From Cavenderia fasciculata (lineage: Eukaryota > Evosea > Eumycetozoa > Acytosteliales > Cavenderiaceae), in contig NW_004457729.1 of assembly GCF_000203815.1 (NCBI RefSeq), positions 3,782,674-3,846,673 on the forward strand: DNA of 64,000 nucleotides. Direction: 5' to 3'. The notes under the pieces were generated by a model, which had not been told where the DNA came from, did no database searches, and saw only the letters and a list, made by a program, of their open reading frames with translations. A program made the translations under genes and the position numbers. Shown piece by piece: positions 36,790-48,449 of the stretch; within the stretch, counting starts at the first letter, position 1; every line of letters starts with the position of its first letter.

Positions 36790-37501
36790 AGAGGGTTTGG
36801 TTCCTCTATCCCACTCAACATATATTTAATTGTTGGTTTTTGAAATTCAATCAATCCATAATTTTAACCAATTTTATTATTATTATTAATGAATGACATT
36901 TGAAAAGGTGTCATTATTATAATAGTTGGCCTAATTGGTTATATAATTATTTCCACAAAGTATATTAATCATCAAGTTTGCCATCTCCCATACCATACCA
37001 AATCCATCCAATCACCTTAATGGCTTGCTTATTATCTCTTTCCCCATCCACCATACCCCCACACATACACAATATCATCAACCAAAGTAACATCCCCCAA
37101 CACTCACAGTTCACAGTTCACAGTTCACACCAACAACAATATTATATGCCATTAATCACATATTGTCAATAAATAAAAGAAAAGATATATATATCTTTTT
37201 TGTTTTGACTCTTTTTTTTTAAAACAAACAAACAAAAATATAAATTAAACTAGTTGTCTTTCAATCACACTATAGTATAATAATGTATTTATCCAAGTTG
37301 ATTTGATTTCCATATTCAATACTTTTTTTTTAGATTTAAAAAAATACAAGACAATAGGATTTTCGAGAGTATTTTTTTTTTTAGAAACTAAATTATTAAA
37401 TGTATACAAATAATTAACAACAACAATTGTTATTATTTATTATTATTATGATAATTGTTGTTAGATCTATACTATAATATTACCAATATATTAAAAAAAA
37501 G
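36790..37501. other. Convergent intergenic region
   Basis: This gap lies between two genes that converge. It is AT-rich and carries a 7-nt tandem repeat (TCACAGT, three units, 37104-37124). I see no gene. Confidence 0.5.
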
Positions 37502-38988
37502 TTATTTCTTTTTTCTATTGTTTTTGGTTGATAAAGATGAACTAGAAGAATTCTGGTTGATTGTTTGATTTGATAATTTTTTAAAAGGTAAATGATTAGA
37601 CGTTGTGGAAGAGGAAGAAATGGGAGGTTGTGGTGGATGAAGAGGTTGTCCTCCAATTTGTTGTTTGGTTTGGTGAGATACACTTGAGCTACTATCAAGT
37701 TTGTTCATAAATATTTGGTTAGACATCATCCAATTCATAATCAATTCCTTGGGTATGGATTGTAATAGTCTATTTCTCGCCTCTAGTTTGTTTGTTAGGT
37801 CTTGTATTTCAGTTTCCCTAGTTTCTATTTTTGATCTAATTAGGTTTTTTTGGAAGGATTCGTTAGTCCTTTTAGAGTCTCTATATCTATCTCTATTTGA
37901 TCATACTTTAATGATTCGATTTCTCCTTTTAATTGATCTACCTGATTAATATTTTCAAGATTCTTTAGTTCATAAAGTGCTCCCAATAAAAAGTGTGATC
38001 TTCTCGATCGGTCGTCTTCATTCTCTTCCATCTCTATATTATAATTATATCCTCTATTATTTAGATTGTTTAATAAAGCATCACATGCTTTTTCTGCTGT
38101 TTTACCATTATTATTATTATTATTGTTATTACTATTGTTATTTGGTGATGATGATGTTGATGTTGTTTTTGAAGTATTTACATTTGTTTCGGTTTGATTT
38201 ATATTATTGTTATTGTTATTGTTTTGTTGCTTTCTTTGTTGTTCTAGTTGACGTTGTTGAAATCGTGTGATAGTCCTCCCACCTCTACTACTGCCATTAT
38301 CATCTTGTTCTTCTTCAGCCATATCAACATCATTATCATCTTTTTCTTCTTCTTCTTCTTGTTCATCTTTTTTAGATTTCAATGTTGTCAATATATCGTA
38401 TATATCGTCATCATCTTCATCATTATCTTGGTTATCAGATACTAACTCATCACCCAACAGATCGAGTAAATCTTGTAATCCAAACATGTTATCGATTGGA
38501 TTCGATGTCGTCGTTGTAGTGGTAGTAGTAGAAGTTGTTGTTGTTTCATCTTGATGGTGATCATCATCTAGTTGAACGAATGGTGGGGAAGAGGATGAAG
38601 GTGTATACGCGTTATTATTATTATTATTATTATTATTGTTGTTATCGTTTGGTGGGGTAGAACATTCCTCTGGAGAGTTGGTGATAGATGATGATGACGA
38701 TAATGATGATGAGTCTCCGTTGACCTTTAGTTTCTTGATTGACCTTTCACCACCATCTTCTTCTTGATGTTTGTTGTTGTTGGTAGTAGAAGAAGATTTA
38801 TCTCCATTACTTGGTGAGACGACGGTATTTCCCTCTTGTTGCATTGGACTGTCAACATCGACATCGACGATAACGATCTTTGCATTCGTATTGTTTGTTG
38901 TTGGTTCATTTTTCTTTGGAGCAGGAGGAGGAGGAGGAGGAGGATGTGATCCCCCTCCTCTATTCTTATTCTTGTTCTTTTTCTTCAT
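37502..38988 (-). CDS. N/S/T-rich acidic coiled-coil protein with frame break
   Basis: ATG 38988 opens a long frame. It starts with a basic and polyproline segment, continues through Asn/Ser/Thr and Asp/Glu-rich low complexity, and reaches a helical region (HFLLGALYELKNLENINQ), stopping at 37840. A second frame, clearly coding (SKIETRETEIQDLTNKLEARN), continues to a stop at 37502 and ends in a Gln/Ser/Lys-rich tail. Two explanations fit. One is a 38-nt intron at 37869-37906 (GTATGA...AAAAG), which joins ESLK to TNESFQKN in phase. The other is one missing base, for example in the A7 run near 37850. 38 nt is shorter than any other intron here. Total length is about 480 residues. The function is unknown; an acidic, proline-rich coiled-coil protein would suit a nuclear scaffold. 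Confidence 0.65.
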
Positions 38989-39362
38989 CTTGTCCAGCGG
39001 CGTCCGGGTTGTATTAATATAGAATATTTAATCTCCGATTATAATCTTGAAGACAACAAAAAAAAAAAAAAAAAAACAAAAACAAACAGAAAGAAAGATA
39101 TGATTATTATATCTATTCCTTTCTTTTCATTATGATTATCAATCTTTGTCTTATTTTTCTTTTGTTCATAATATTAATACCCAAAAGGAAGGAGGAAGAG
39201 AAATGGAAAGCTTGAATAAGAAGAATCTACAGTATGATTTAAAATTTTGATTTATGTACATGATTAATTGGTTTTTGGTTGGTTATCATCGACAATAACT
39301 TTTTGTTGGTATTAATATTATTATTATTATTATTAGGATTAAATTAGATCTAATTTAATCTA
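38989..39362. other. Intergenic region
   Basis: This lies between two minus-strand genes. It holds a long A run (about 39056-39077) on the plus strand and AT-rich DNA, and is the probable promoter of the coiled-coil gene. Nothing else is seen. Confidence 0.5.
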
Positions 39363-42209
39363 TTATGTATGATTGATTCTACATAAACTACAACCAAATG
39401 AATGTTCTTCACCATTTGGTGGATGGGGAACTCCACAACTGCATTTTGGCAATTGATCCTTTGGTGTCTTGACAATGGTTGTACTTTGCGAATGACAACT
39501 ATTACAGAAATGTGTTTTACCCCAACAAAAGAATACTGACATGTTACAACAAAATTTACATTTATATTCACTAGAAATGGAAATTATTAATAAGTAGTTC
39601 AAAGTTCAAAATGATCATTTGATTTGTAACATACATATATTCTTTTCCATGAGTTTTGCAATTATCAGCACCATCACAACTACATCCACCACATAATAAT
39701 TCCTCTGGTTTAAAATCTACATTATTCTCTCCACATGCTTTCTCTCCTCCAAAATATGGTTTCTAAAAAAATAAATTAAAAAGGTTAGAAATAATGATCT
39801 TTTTTTCTTTTTCTAATACTATAGTCATACTTTGCATTTAAAACAAGGGAAAAATGATAGTCTATCCATAACATAACCCTCTTCATCATTGTACCACCTA
39901 CAACTTGGATCTTTCAAGTTGACACCTTTTTCAGGACCTTGTGATTTTAGTCTTTGTAGACCCTTTTCCTTGATGACATTGTATAGATCCATTATTTCGG
40001 TCAGTTCCTTTTTCAGAGCTGGATGTTTAATGTATTTCGGACAAATTGCACACTTCATAAAACCAAATGATATTCTTGAACTATTCCATTTACCTGCCAA
40101 CTTTTTCTTGCAACATTCCAAATGTACAATATGTCCACACTCTAATTGAATACATGGACTACTACCCAATTCTTCAACCCAACAAATATTACAATAATCT
40201 GATGATTTCTAAAAATTAAATAAATAAATAAGTAATCCAATTTTCTTTTCCGATTCTTTTTTGTTTTCTTTTCTTACTTGAGTTTGATTTGCATATGGAC
40301 AATCATCAACTAGACATGGTGGACATTTAGTTTCACCAGAGATACCACAGCAATTATGACCACATGCCAACTTCTTTTTACATGATAGCATGTACTTTTG
40401 CATGCATTCTGGTTGATTACAACATTGATTAGAGAGTGTAGAACAATTACTTGGTTTCAAAGACTGTAGACAATATCTACAATGTTTAGAGGTAGAATAA
40501 TTTTTAAATTGGTCACATGTATACCCAAGATGATATGGTTTTTCAAAACACTCTGAACAAAATACAGTTGTACATTGTAAACATCTAAATCTATATAATT
40601 TCTTATGTTCAATTGCTTGTCTACTTAATTCATTTCCATTTTGATCCTAACAAAATAAAATAAATAAATAAATAAATAAATATATATATATATTTTTGTC
40701 TTTTTGTTTTTTTATAGACTTACATATTCTTTTGCATTATTGTCTTGTGGCGTATTTTGATTATGTTGTAACTTTTCCATTAAAACACTACAATTTGGAC
40801 ATTTGAAAAAGGAATCTTTGTTTGTTGAAATGACCTCATCCAATGATGCACTATCATATTTGGCATATTCTTGATCACTCAACACTTGTTTAATATCTGG
40901 ACTTGATAATGATGCCTTGCAACTCTTGCATTTGATCATTGAAACCTTTTTCATTTCAATCTTTTTCATAATTGATTGATGTAAACATTCTTTACAATAA
41001 ATATGTCCGCATTGCTAAAAATAAATAAATATTTAATATAGATCTATATAAATATATTAATATTATATTATTATTTTTTGTGATATTTACATCTAAAAAT
41101 ATTAAACTTTCAACAGCCAATTGTTTTTGACATTTGACACATTTTGTTTCTAGATCATTGTTGGTTTGTTGTTGTTGTCTTGATTTTTCATGTTCCTCTC
41201 TTTCATTTTCCAACAATTCAAGTACCAATCGTCTATTGTTTTCCTCTTCTTCAACCAATTGAGCACGTCGTTCATCTTCAATTAGTTTACGTGCAAATTG
41301 TAATGATTTGAATTCTTCATCCTCCTCGATATAATAATTATGATGATCTTCCAAATCATAAAAACTATGATTACTTGCATTCATTTCTTGATTAAATGGG
41401 TTTCCATTATTTGTAGAAGAAGTTGAAGTAGTTGATGTAGTTGAAGTTGAAAAAGGATTGAATGGTGGAATACCATTAATATTATTATTATTAAATGGAT
41501 TATTACCACTACCATTATTGTTATTATTATTATTATTATTATTAACAAATGATGATTCTAAACTATTTTTTGTTGTTTGAGTTGGTGTTGAATTATTACT
41601 AGTACTTATTCCATTACTACTGTTATTAGTAGTAGTATTGTTAGTGTTAATGTTGTTGTTGTTGGAACTATGAATATTTAATAAATCTTGTTTAAATAAA
41701 TCCTCTAATAGCTTCTTTGGATTCATTACATTCTCTCCGATACCTCTAATATATTGCCCAAAAAATCCTTGATTGTTGTTTGGTGGAGTAGATGATGCCG
41801 AAGTAGACGTGGATGTTGTCGATGATGACGATGTAGTATTATTTGCACTAGTATAATTTGTTAAATGGTTAGGGTTATTACTTTGATTAGTACGATGTAA
41901 CATTTGAAAAGGTGATGATAGTGTAGCTGCAGCTGCAGCAGTTGTAGTATTGGTAGTTGATGTCGATTGATTGTCTCTTTGTTGTTCATACATAATAGAA
42001 TCGCCTTCTTCGTCGTCATCATCAACATCTATGTGTCGTGACGCAGAATAAGACATGGGAGTGACCGTCTCTTTCGGAATATGCGAGGTGGTAGTGGTGG
42101 TCATTACCTCATCCTCTTTAAAGCAAGCATTGAAATGGTCACCAAACACATTAACCTCAAACGCCAATGCACAGCCCGGGCACTGTATTTGATCAACACT
42201 TGGATTCAT
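39363..42209 (-). CDS. Hybrid ubiquitin ligase: UBZ-like finger, RING-IBR, MYCBP2-type RCR module
   Basis: Six exons (minus): 41091-42209, 40724-41014, 40278-40646, 39831-40208, 39635-39762 and 39363-39570, giving 830 residues. The N-terminus has a C-x2-C-x11-H-x3-C finger (Cys10-Cys29) like UBZ ubiquitin-binding fingers. About 270 low-complexity residues follow. Next come a RING1-like motif (C357, C360, C375, H377, C380, C383, C402, C405) and an IBR-like motif (FKCPNC to GYTC) as in RBR ligases, then an extra Cys cluster. The end is a RING (CNICWVEE, C599) plus a tandem-cysteine domain that closely matches the RCR catalytic end of human MYCBP2, which esterifies ubiquitin onto Thr through two relaying cysteines. 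The equivalents here are Cys729 and Cys777, with Glu740 and His788. MYCBP2's own giant N-terminal region is absent. Confidence 0.85.
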
Positions 42210-42631
42210 CTCTCTCTCTGTCTCTATATAATATAATATATATATATATCTCTATCTCTGATAATTTAAATCTTTGATTGTCGATGATGATGATGATGAT
42301 ACAAATAATAATAATAATAATAATAAGAAGAAGAAGAAATAATAAATAAGTAAGTAAACAAAAAACAATGGAAAACACCCCTCTCACCTGTACACGGTAT
42401 ATTACATAAATTTATTATCAAAAATTTTTATTCATACTTGGTTTTTCAAGGTCAGTTGTAGTTAGTTAGCAAGATAAGACTAGACTATTATTCTTTTAAT
42501 TCTTTTAATTCTTTTTATTTATTTATTTAACTGTACATATGTTGATATATATATATATATATATCTATATCTCTAATTAAATATATATATATATATAATA
42601 AGATTGATGATGATGATGTATGATGATATTA
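42210..42631. other. Intergenic region
   Basis: AT-rich promoter-like DNA for the hybrid ligase gene, with TA runs (about 42545-42600) and AAG/AAT repeats. No gene is seen. Confidence 0.5.
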
Positions 42632-43501
42632 TTATTCAATTAGGGCAAGAGTCCAAATATTGATAGCATGACTCCTCTCTATACTATAGTATAGTTGAAA
42701 CATTTCAATAACAAATCGAATGGTCGTGTTTGTCATTTGTTCGTAGACGGTTCGTGGAAGAGGAAAGGTGTTGCTTCGGATGTACGATGCTACTACACAT
42801 AGTTGGATGACGGTGATATCGATACTTGCATCTTCTAGGATCATCTGATCGGCATCTTCTTGGTGGGCTATTCGACTAGGCAATCTTTTCATGGCCATTG
42901 AAAAGCAGTGATGGATGACAATAGTCATGATACCAAACACATAGAGTGCATTTAATTGGAGCCACGAGCACATTGGTACAACGGCAACCATCAATACTAA
43001 AAAGGTAGTAAACTGACCTTTTCTTTGGAGCCATGCAACCGGGTCGTTGACAATGACCGATGCAGCTGCAAATGCTGACCATACTGCCAACTTGGCACCC
43101 CAATACATGAATATTGGCAGTGTGCCACACACCAATAGTATCGAGTAGGTTAGATTCCCACCTTGCACCAATATCTCTCCTTTTAATTGTGATGGGATGA
43201 GGTAGAGATGTGATGCCAATCTAAACAAAAGGGATACTAGTTGCATTACCAATACCCACAGTGCTCCTCTATTGACTCTGGGTTGGAGAGGTAATTGGGG
43301 AGCGTGTCTATGGCCATCTTCAATCTCCTCATCAACCTCGCTGTTAATGATTGAACCAAGTGGTACAAACTCTATGTCTTGTTTTGTATTTGGGGGTCTG
43401 ACTTCTCGTCTAATTCTATCAATCAAACAAGCAGCAGTCACCAAGTAAACACCAACCAATGCAACTTGGTAAATTATATATGTTACTAAATCTAAGGTCA
43501 T
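42632..43501 (-). CDS. Multi-pass membrane protein, unknown family (copy A)
   Basis: Single-exon gene of 289 residues from ATG 43501. Hydrophobic segments lie at about 5-26, 78-100, 115-150 (two helices), 165-200 (two helices) and 228-242. A charged loop (about 30-75) follows the first helix. The C-terminal block PLPRTVYEQMTNTTIRFVIEMFQLY is nearly repeated in the gene at 46960, and the middle LFRLASHLYLIP is also shared, so the two are paralogues. I do not recognise the family. The sequence gives no catalytic motif. The two copies flank the 642-residue gene at 43784, which suggests local duplication around it. Confidence 0.75.
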   Translation of the reverse strand: MTLDLVTYIIYQVALVGVYLVTAACLIDRIRREVRPPNTKQDIEFVPLGSIINSEVDEEIEDGHRHAPQLPLQPRVNRGALWVLVMQLVSLLFRLASHLYLIPSQLKGEILVQGGNLTYSILLVCGTLPIFMYWGAKLAVWSAFAAASVIVNDPVAWLQRKGQFTTFLVLMVAVVPMCSWLQLNALYVFGIMTIVIHHCFSMAMKRLPSRIAHQEDADQMILEDASIDITVIQLCVVASYIRSNTFPLPRTVYEQMTNTTIRFVIEMFQLYYSIERSHAINIWTLALIE

Positions 43502-43783
43502 TTTTTGGAAAAGAGATAAAGAGAGAGAGAGAGAGAAAAGTATGGAACAAACAAAGTATAAATAACAAAAAAAAGTAAGAAGGAAAATGGATTAATCAAG
43601 AATAACCCAGCAATTTTTTATTTTAGATTGTCAAGAGATAGATTTAAAAATATTTATTTCTACTACTGTGTGTCCCAAAAAAGTTAGTTTTGATCATTTA
43701 GGAATTATGGTTGGGGAATATGATGTTGAATATTGTTTTTGTTTTTGTTTTGTTGTTGTTGTTGTTGTTGTTGTTTAATAACT

Positions 43784-46100
43784 TTAGAGTTTCAAGCCAT
43801 CATATAGCTTGTCAAAGAAGATTTCATCGTTTGAAGGATTGAAGAATATATATTTGATACTTGCTAATGTCAACAAGACTGCACCAGCAAAGAGAGCTAA
43901 GGGGCCAGTACAACAGCACCCTTTTATATATATATATATATAAGAAGAATATAAATAAATATTATATAAAATAATTTAATTTAATTTAATAATACTAACC
44001 TCCAAAGATTGCCAATGCAACTCCGATTCCAATACCAGCACTGGCAACATCCAACACCAATGCTCCCATATTTTGAGCCTGAGCATCTTGCACGCAATCG
44101 TAAACACTTTTCAAGGCACTCACTGCGATTAGGAATGGACTGAATCTTGTCGAAACAAATTCGGCCAAATCGGTGGTAAATGCACCTTCCAAGATACCGA
44201 GAACCTTGTCTTTATAGGGTACTTTGTTTAATCCAACTCCAATGAGTTGACCGATAGTCTTGAAAGCCTTTGGAACCACCTTGGTAGCCGACCCCAAATC
44301 AAGCCCTATATTAACAATATCTGCCAAGAAATAGGCCTTGTTATAAGTGTCCAACTTGTCCCAATTGTAAACTGAATAAATGATAACACCAATCTGACAT
44401 GTCTTGAAAGCTCTACCCAACCTATAAATAAAAAGATTAATTTGATAAATATATAATCAATACATTATATATGTTTCAATACAATACCATTTAAAGAATT
44501 TGTCTCTCTTTTCTGCAACATTGAATTGCATTTTGTTCATAATACGTGCTCCAATGTCCTTGAAATATTGTTCGTAACCCTTGGAGAGGTCTGGACCATC
44601 TATACTCTCGAATTGGGTGGCTAGGATAGCCTTTTGAAGGTTAGATACAGCTCCTGCACTTCCTCCCATCACCGCGATTAAATCTTTGCCTATCGTAATT
44701 TGATCAATGTCATCCGCATCTACCTGTTGACAGCTATTTACCTGGTTGATAATAGCTTGGATAGTGTCCTTTATGATCTGACGATTGGTTGGGGTATCCT
44801 TGATGGAATTCTTTTGGTCAATAGTGACAAAGATCGATGACCCAATAATGATATTGATCATATTCTTGGATGTCTCTCCGGTGGGATCAAAGATATCCAG
44901 AATAGCCTTGGCATTGACAATGAAAGCTTGGAATTGTTCGGTGGTTCTTTCCGTATTCATTTTGGTGTGTTTGGCCAAGTTGAATTCATCTTTTAGCTCT
45001 TGCATGTACAAAGGAAGCCAACGTTGAGCATTCTTTTGGAATTTTTGCATCCATTGATTCTTTTCACAAAATGCGTATTTAAACAATAACATTCTTTGAT
45101 GTGCATAGGTATTCTAAATAAATTAAAAGTAGGATAAAACATTAATTTAAATCCTAATTTAATTTAATCTTTTTTTTTTTTTTTTTTTGATAGTTTCATA
45201 CATTGCTAGTTGTACTGGTTTCAAGGAAATGGATTCTTTCCTTGCAAAGATCAGCATTAATCTTTTTAGAGACAGAGTAATTTCCATTGGCAACCATCAA
45301 TGGAAGGTAAAAGAAAGAGTAATAGGAATACCATTTCTGAACATGAATCTCATCACAAATATCCAAACGACGTTGAGTCAAAACCGGTCTAGTAATACCA
45401 AACAATTTTAAGATTTCATTGTTTGGGTCACTATACAATAATACATTTTCTAAAAAGTATTTGTTTGCATTTTCTGCAACAATCTAAAAAACAATAATAA
45501 TATTAATATTAATTGTATCAACCCTGTTACACTGTATATTTTAATACATACATTCTTTCCATCTTCAAAAACAGAAAAGTGTAGGATTATATTTAAACCT
45601 TCTTCGTCTGTCAAAACGCGATCAGGATTAAATGGAGGCATTACGAATGCGGGGTTTGGTGGTGGCAATATGTCGACTGGTTTGGGTGAGGCAATCTTGG
45701 AAACAGCTGGACTCTTGGGTACAAAGTCTGGTAGTTGCTTGGCAGTTCCGGTAGCCTTTCCTGGTAAAGGAGGGACCGGACGTTTCTCATCATTAAAGAT
45801 CTCGTCTGATTTTTTCTTATACTTAATTTAAACAAACAAGTTAGTTAGTTGGTACTTTTGATTGGTTGATTCTATCTATCAGGGTTTATTTGGGGATTGA
45901 ATACAAACCTTTACAAAGAACTTGGCATCTTTAAGCTCGGGTGCCTTTTTGGGTAAAGATGGATTGGGTACATAATCACCTCCAGCTTCTTTGGGTGGAG
46001 GAGTTTGTTTACCAGGGTCCGTAGCTTTAAATACGTCTTCAACAAGGAGACCCGCTGGGAATGGAAGAAAAGATTCTACTATACCTATACCTATATCCAT
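43784..46100 (-). CDS. Unknown 642-residue protein with hydrophobic C-terminal helices
   Basis: Six exons (minus): 45909-46100, 45552-45821, 45202-45483, 44488-45113, 44000-44421 and 43784-43920, all in phase, 642 residues. I do not recognise the family. The first 140 residues are proline- and lysine-rich and probably disordered. The middle (about 155-460) is predicted mostly helical with many aromatic residues (HVQKWYSYYSFFYLPLMV) and no known active-site motif. The last 180 residues are hydrophobic with Gly/Ala-rich stretches (LVLDVASAGIGIGVALAIFGG, then GPLALFAGAVLLTLA) that look like one or two membrane helices or a hairpin with small-residue packing. Cys-Cys-Cys lies between them. It has no N-terminal signal. 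It sits between two related membrane-protein genes, and four CACGTG palindromes lie upstream. Confidence 0.75.
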
Positions 46101-46959
46101 TATTATAATTATTAATTATTATTATTATGAATAGTTATATATTTTTAAATAATGAATATCATATTTGTGGTGTCTTTTAAATAGCTGTACTATTCAATAG
46201 TACAGTCAACAATTATATACAATATTATTTAAATTAAATGGTTGAGTTACACGTGGTGAGGTGAGTTGATTGATATGAATATCACCAACAACCGATTGTT
46301 TTAAAAGTCACGTGATGGTCTAGCTTGCAGCCCTCGGGTGATCATTCAATGATCGAGTGACAAGAGCAGTGGTCATTGTGTCTGTTGGACGCCCAACAAT
46401 CAAAAGTGAGATTGTGAAATAAAGGGATCCCTTCCTTCATGTATAAAGATAATATCTATCTTGTGTACTGTACCAACCTAACGCGTTTGACTGTCAATCT
46501 ACTAATTTAACCAAATGGTAAGGAATGAGGGAGACCACGTGATATGTATTTGCACCAACATGTTATATGCTACCCTTCTGCCCAATAACCACAAACATCA
46601 CGTCTTAGACTAGTTTTCACGTGAAAAGACTAATAACGATCGATTGTGCTCTCCGAAAGAAAGTAGTAGGTAGTAGTAGTAGTAGTAGTAGGAGCGTAAT
46701 AACTATTAAACACACAAAAAAAAAAATAGAATAAGAGAAAATTTTTAAATTTGCTTGAAGCTCAGCGAAGCAACATTTTATTTCATTTTATTTCTTTTCA
46801 TTTAACTGTTCATTTATCTATTTACTAGTATATATATATATATAATAAGAGTGATGGATGATGATATTATGATTGAAATCGTGTTTGTCATGTGATCATA
46901 GAGACTGGATTGGATAAGATATAATTTAATTTATTTACATTTAAAAGACTTATTTACAT
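46101..46959. promoter_or_regulatory. Upstream region with four CACGTG palindromes
   Basis: This is the DNA upstream of the minus-strand 642-residue gene. CACGTG occurs at 46250-46255, 46309-46314, 46536-46541 and 46618-46623. A 15-nt inverted repeat (GATCATT C AATGATC) lies at 46340-46354. The block is less AT-rich than typical gaps. CACGTG is the classic bHLH/bZIP core, but no binding factor is known from the sequence. The part nearest 46960 is 3' flank of the neighbouring gene. Confidence 0.5.
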
Positions 46960-47764
46960 TTATGTTGATTTAGATTTCAAAGTTGCCAATGATTGATGAT
47001 CAAAGAATTTTCTTCTTCTAAGCCAAGAGAATATATGATTAGAGTATAATTGGAACATTTCAATGACGAACCGAATGGTAGTGTTTGCCATTTGTTGTAA
47101 TGGAGTACGAGGAAGAGGAAAGGAGATAATTCTAAGATAAGTTGCTACTGCACACACTATAATTACAAGTGAGCAAAACCATGCATCTTGGATAAACTGC
47201 TGGTTTTTGTTGTCGTTGTTATTATTGTTGTTTTTACCTAAATGGAAATATGTGCAAACATTAATGACAAAGGCATAGCAACCAAAAAATGCCAATGTTT
47301 GTAATTCCATTATGAAGAATAGAGGACCCAGAACAAAGAGGGATATGAAAAATGAGATAAAGGTCTGTTTTGAAGACATTGGATCAATTTTGAATCCACC
47401 CAAATAGCCTGAACAAAGGATCAACTTGTTACCCCAATAAAAAAAGATAGAAAATGTCCCAAAGAGCAGTAGGTCTGAGTAAGTAGGGTCTCTTTCTTGC
47501 ATCAAATGGTCGTACGATCCGAGTTGTAAAGGGATCATGTAGATTTGAGATATCAATCGAAACACTCTAGACATGAGTTGAGTAGCCAACCCAAATAATT
47601 CTTGTTTGTTTGTTTTAGGTTGAGCTTGTACACGTGCGTCAGTGGCCTCGTTTATAGTGGTGGGTGTGACTTGTGGTGGAGTAAATTTGGGTGGAGGAGG
47701 AGGAGGACTGCTGTCAACATTGAGTTCTTTCTTGATTGATTGAATTAGACCCCCGACATTACGA
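46960..47764 (-). CDS. Multi-pass membrane protein, unknown family (copy B), 5' end unresolved
   Basis: A paralogue of the gene at 42632. It shares LFRL/VFRL-xSxxYxIP, FYWG, and PLPRTPLQQMANTTIRFVIEMFQLY near the C-terminus. The frame is open upstream to a stop at 47785, with a polyproline segment before the first helix and no ATG before 47574. Homology begins upstream of that ATG, so either a 5' exon joins at an AAG acceptor near 47765 or the gene has lost its first exon and helix. An ATG frame at 47861-48094 is a possible but unconvincing 5' exon. An N-rich insert (about NNNNNNDNKN) lies in the middle loop. Function unknown. Confidence 0.6.
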
Positions 47765-48449
47765 CTTGATAGAGATATACATATTTATCTCTGCAGATAT
47801 ATATATAAATCTTATATTAATTAATATAATGAATGGAATGAATTGTCGATCGATGGGTGATTATGATGATAATGGTCTGATGATCAACCAAAACGAAGAT
47901 GATTTTAAACAAAAGTAGTAGGCTGGAAATTGAATTGAATAGTATCTCTTTTCCAAAGGATGCACAGGACAGATATTTAATTTTTTTACATGAACATGAT
48001 TTTGGGCAAAGTTTGATGGTACCTTGTCAGCACCAACTGCAGGTTTGGTTGTTGTAAAAACACCATACATCAAACAATAAGTCCATCCACCCATTTTTTT
48101 TTTTAAAGTAAAACTTTTCTTTTTTTTTTGTTCAATTTTCCAACATGAAATATCTTCTGGTTAATTAAAAAATCAATTATCGGAGGGGAAAGAGAGTGAC
48201 TTGGTGAGTTTGAGTTCCATCCAAACAATTATTTATTTGTGTATCATATAATATATTATAACCTTACCCCTATTTATTTATTTATTTATTTATTATTGTA
48301 AAATTAGAACAACTTTAAAGTAGATATAGTATTATTACAATTGCAATTACTATATTACAACAACAGATACAACCCATATATCCCCCTCACCCCTTCCCCC
48401 TTCAAAATATATTATATTATTTAACCATTAATCAACATTCAGTAACATC
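47765..48449. other. Intergenic region between divergent genes
   Basis: The gap contains a 77-codon minus-strand ATG frame (47861-48094) of uncertain status, T runs near 48095-48135, TTTA repeats (about 48268-48295), and pyrimidine-rich DNA that is probably the promoter of the WH2 gene. Confidence 0.45.

Noticed and set aside
47861-48094. 77-codon minus-strand frame as a possible first exon of the 46960 gene
   Set aside because: It lacks the expected transmembrane helix, and no good donor joins it to the next exon.
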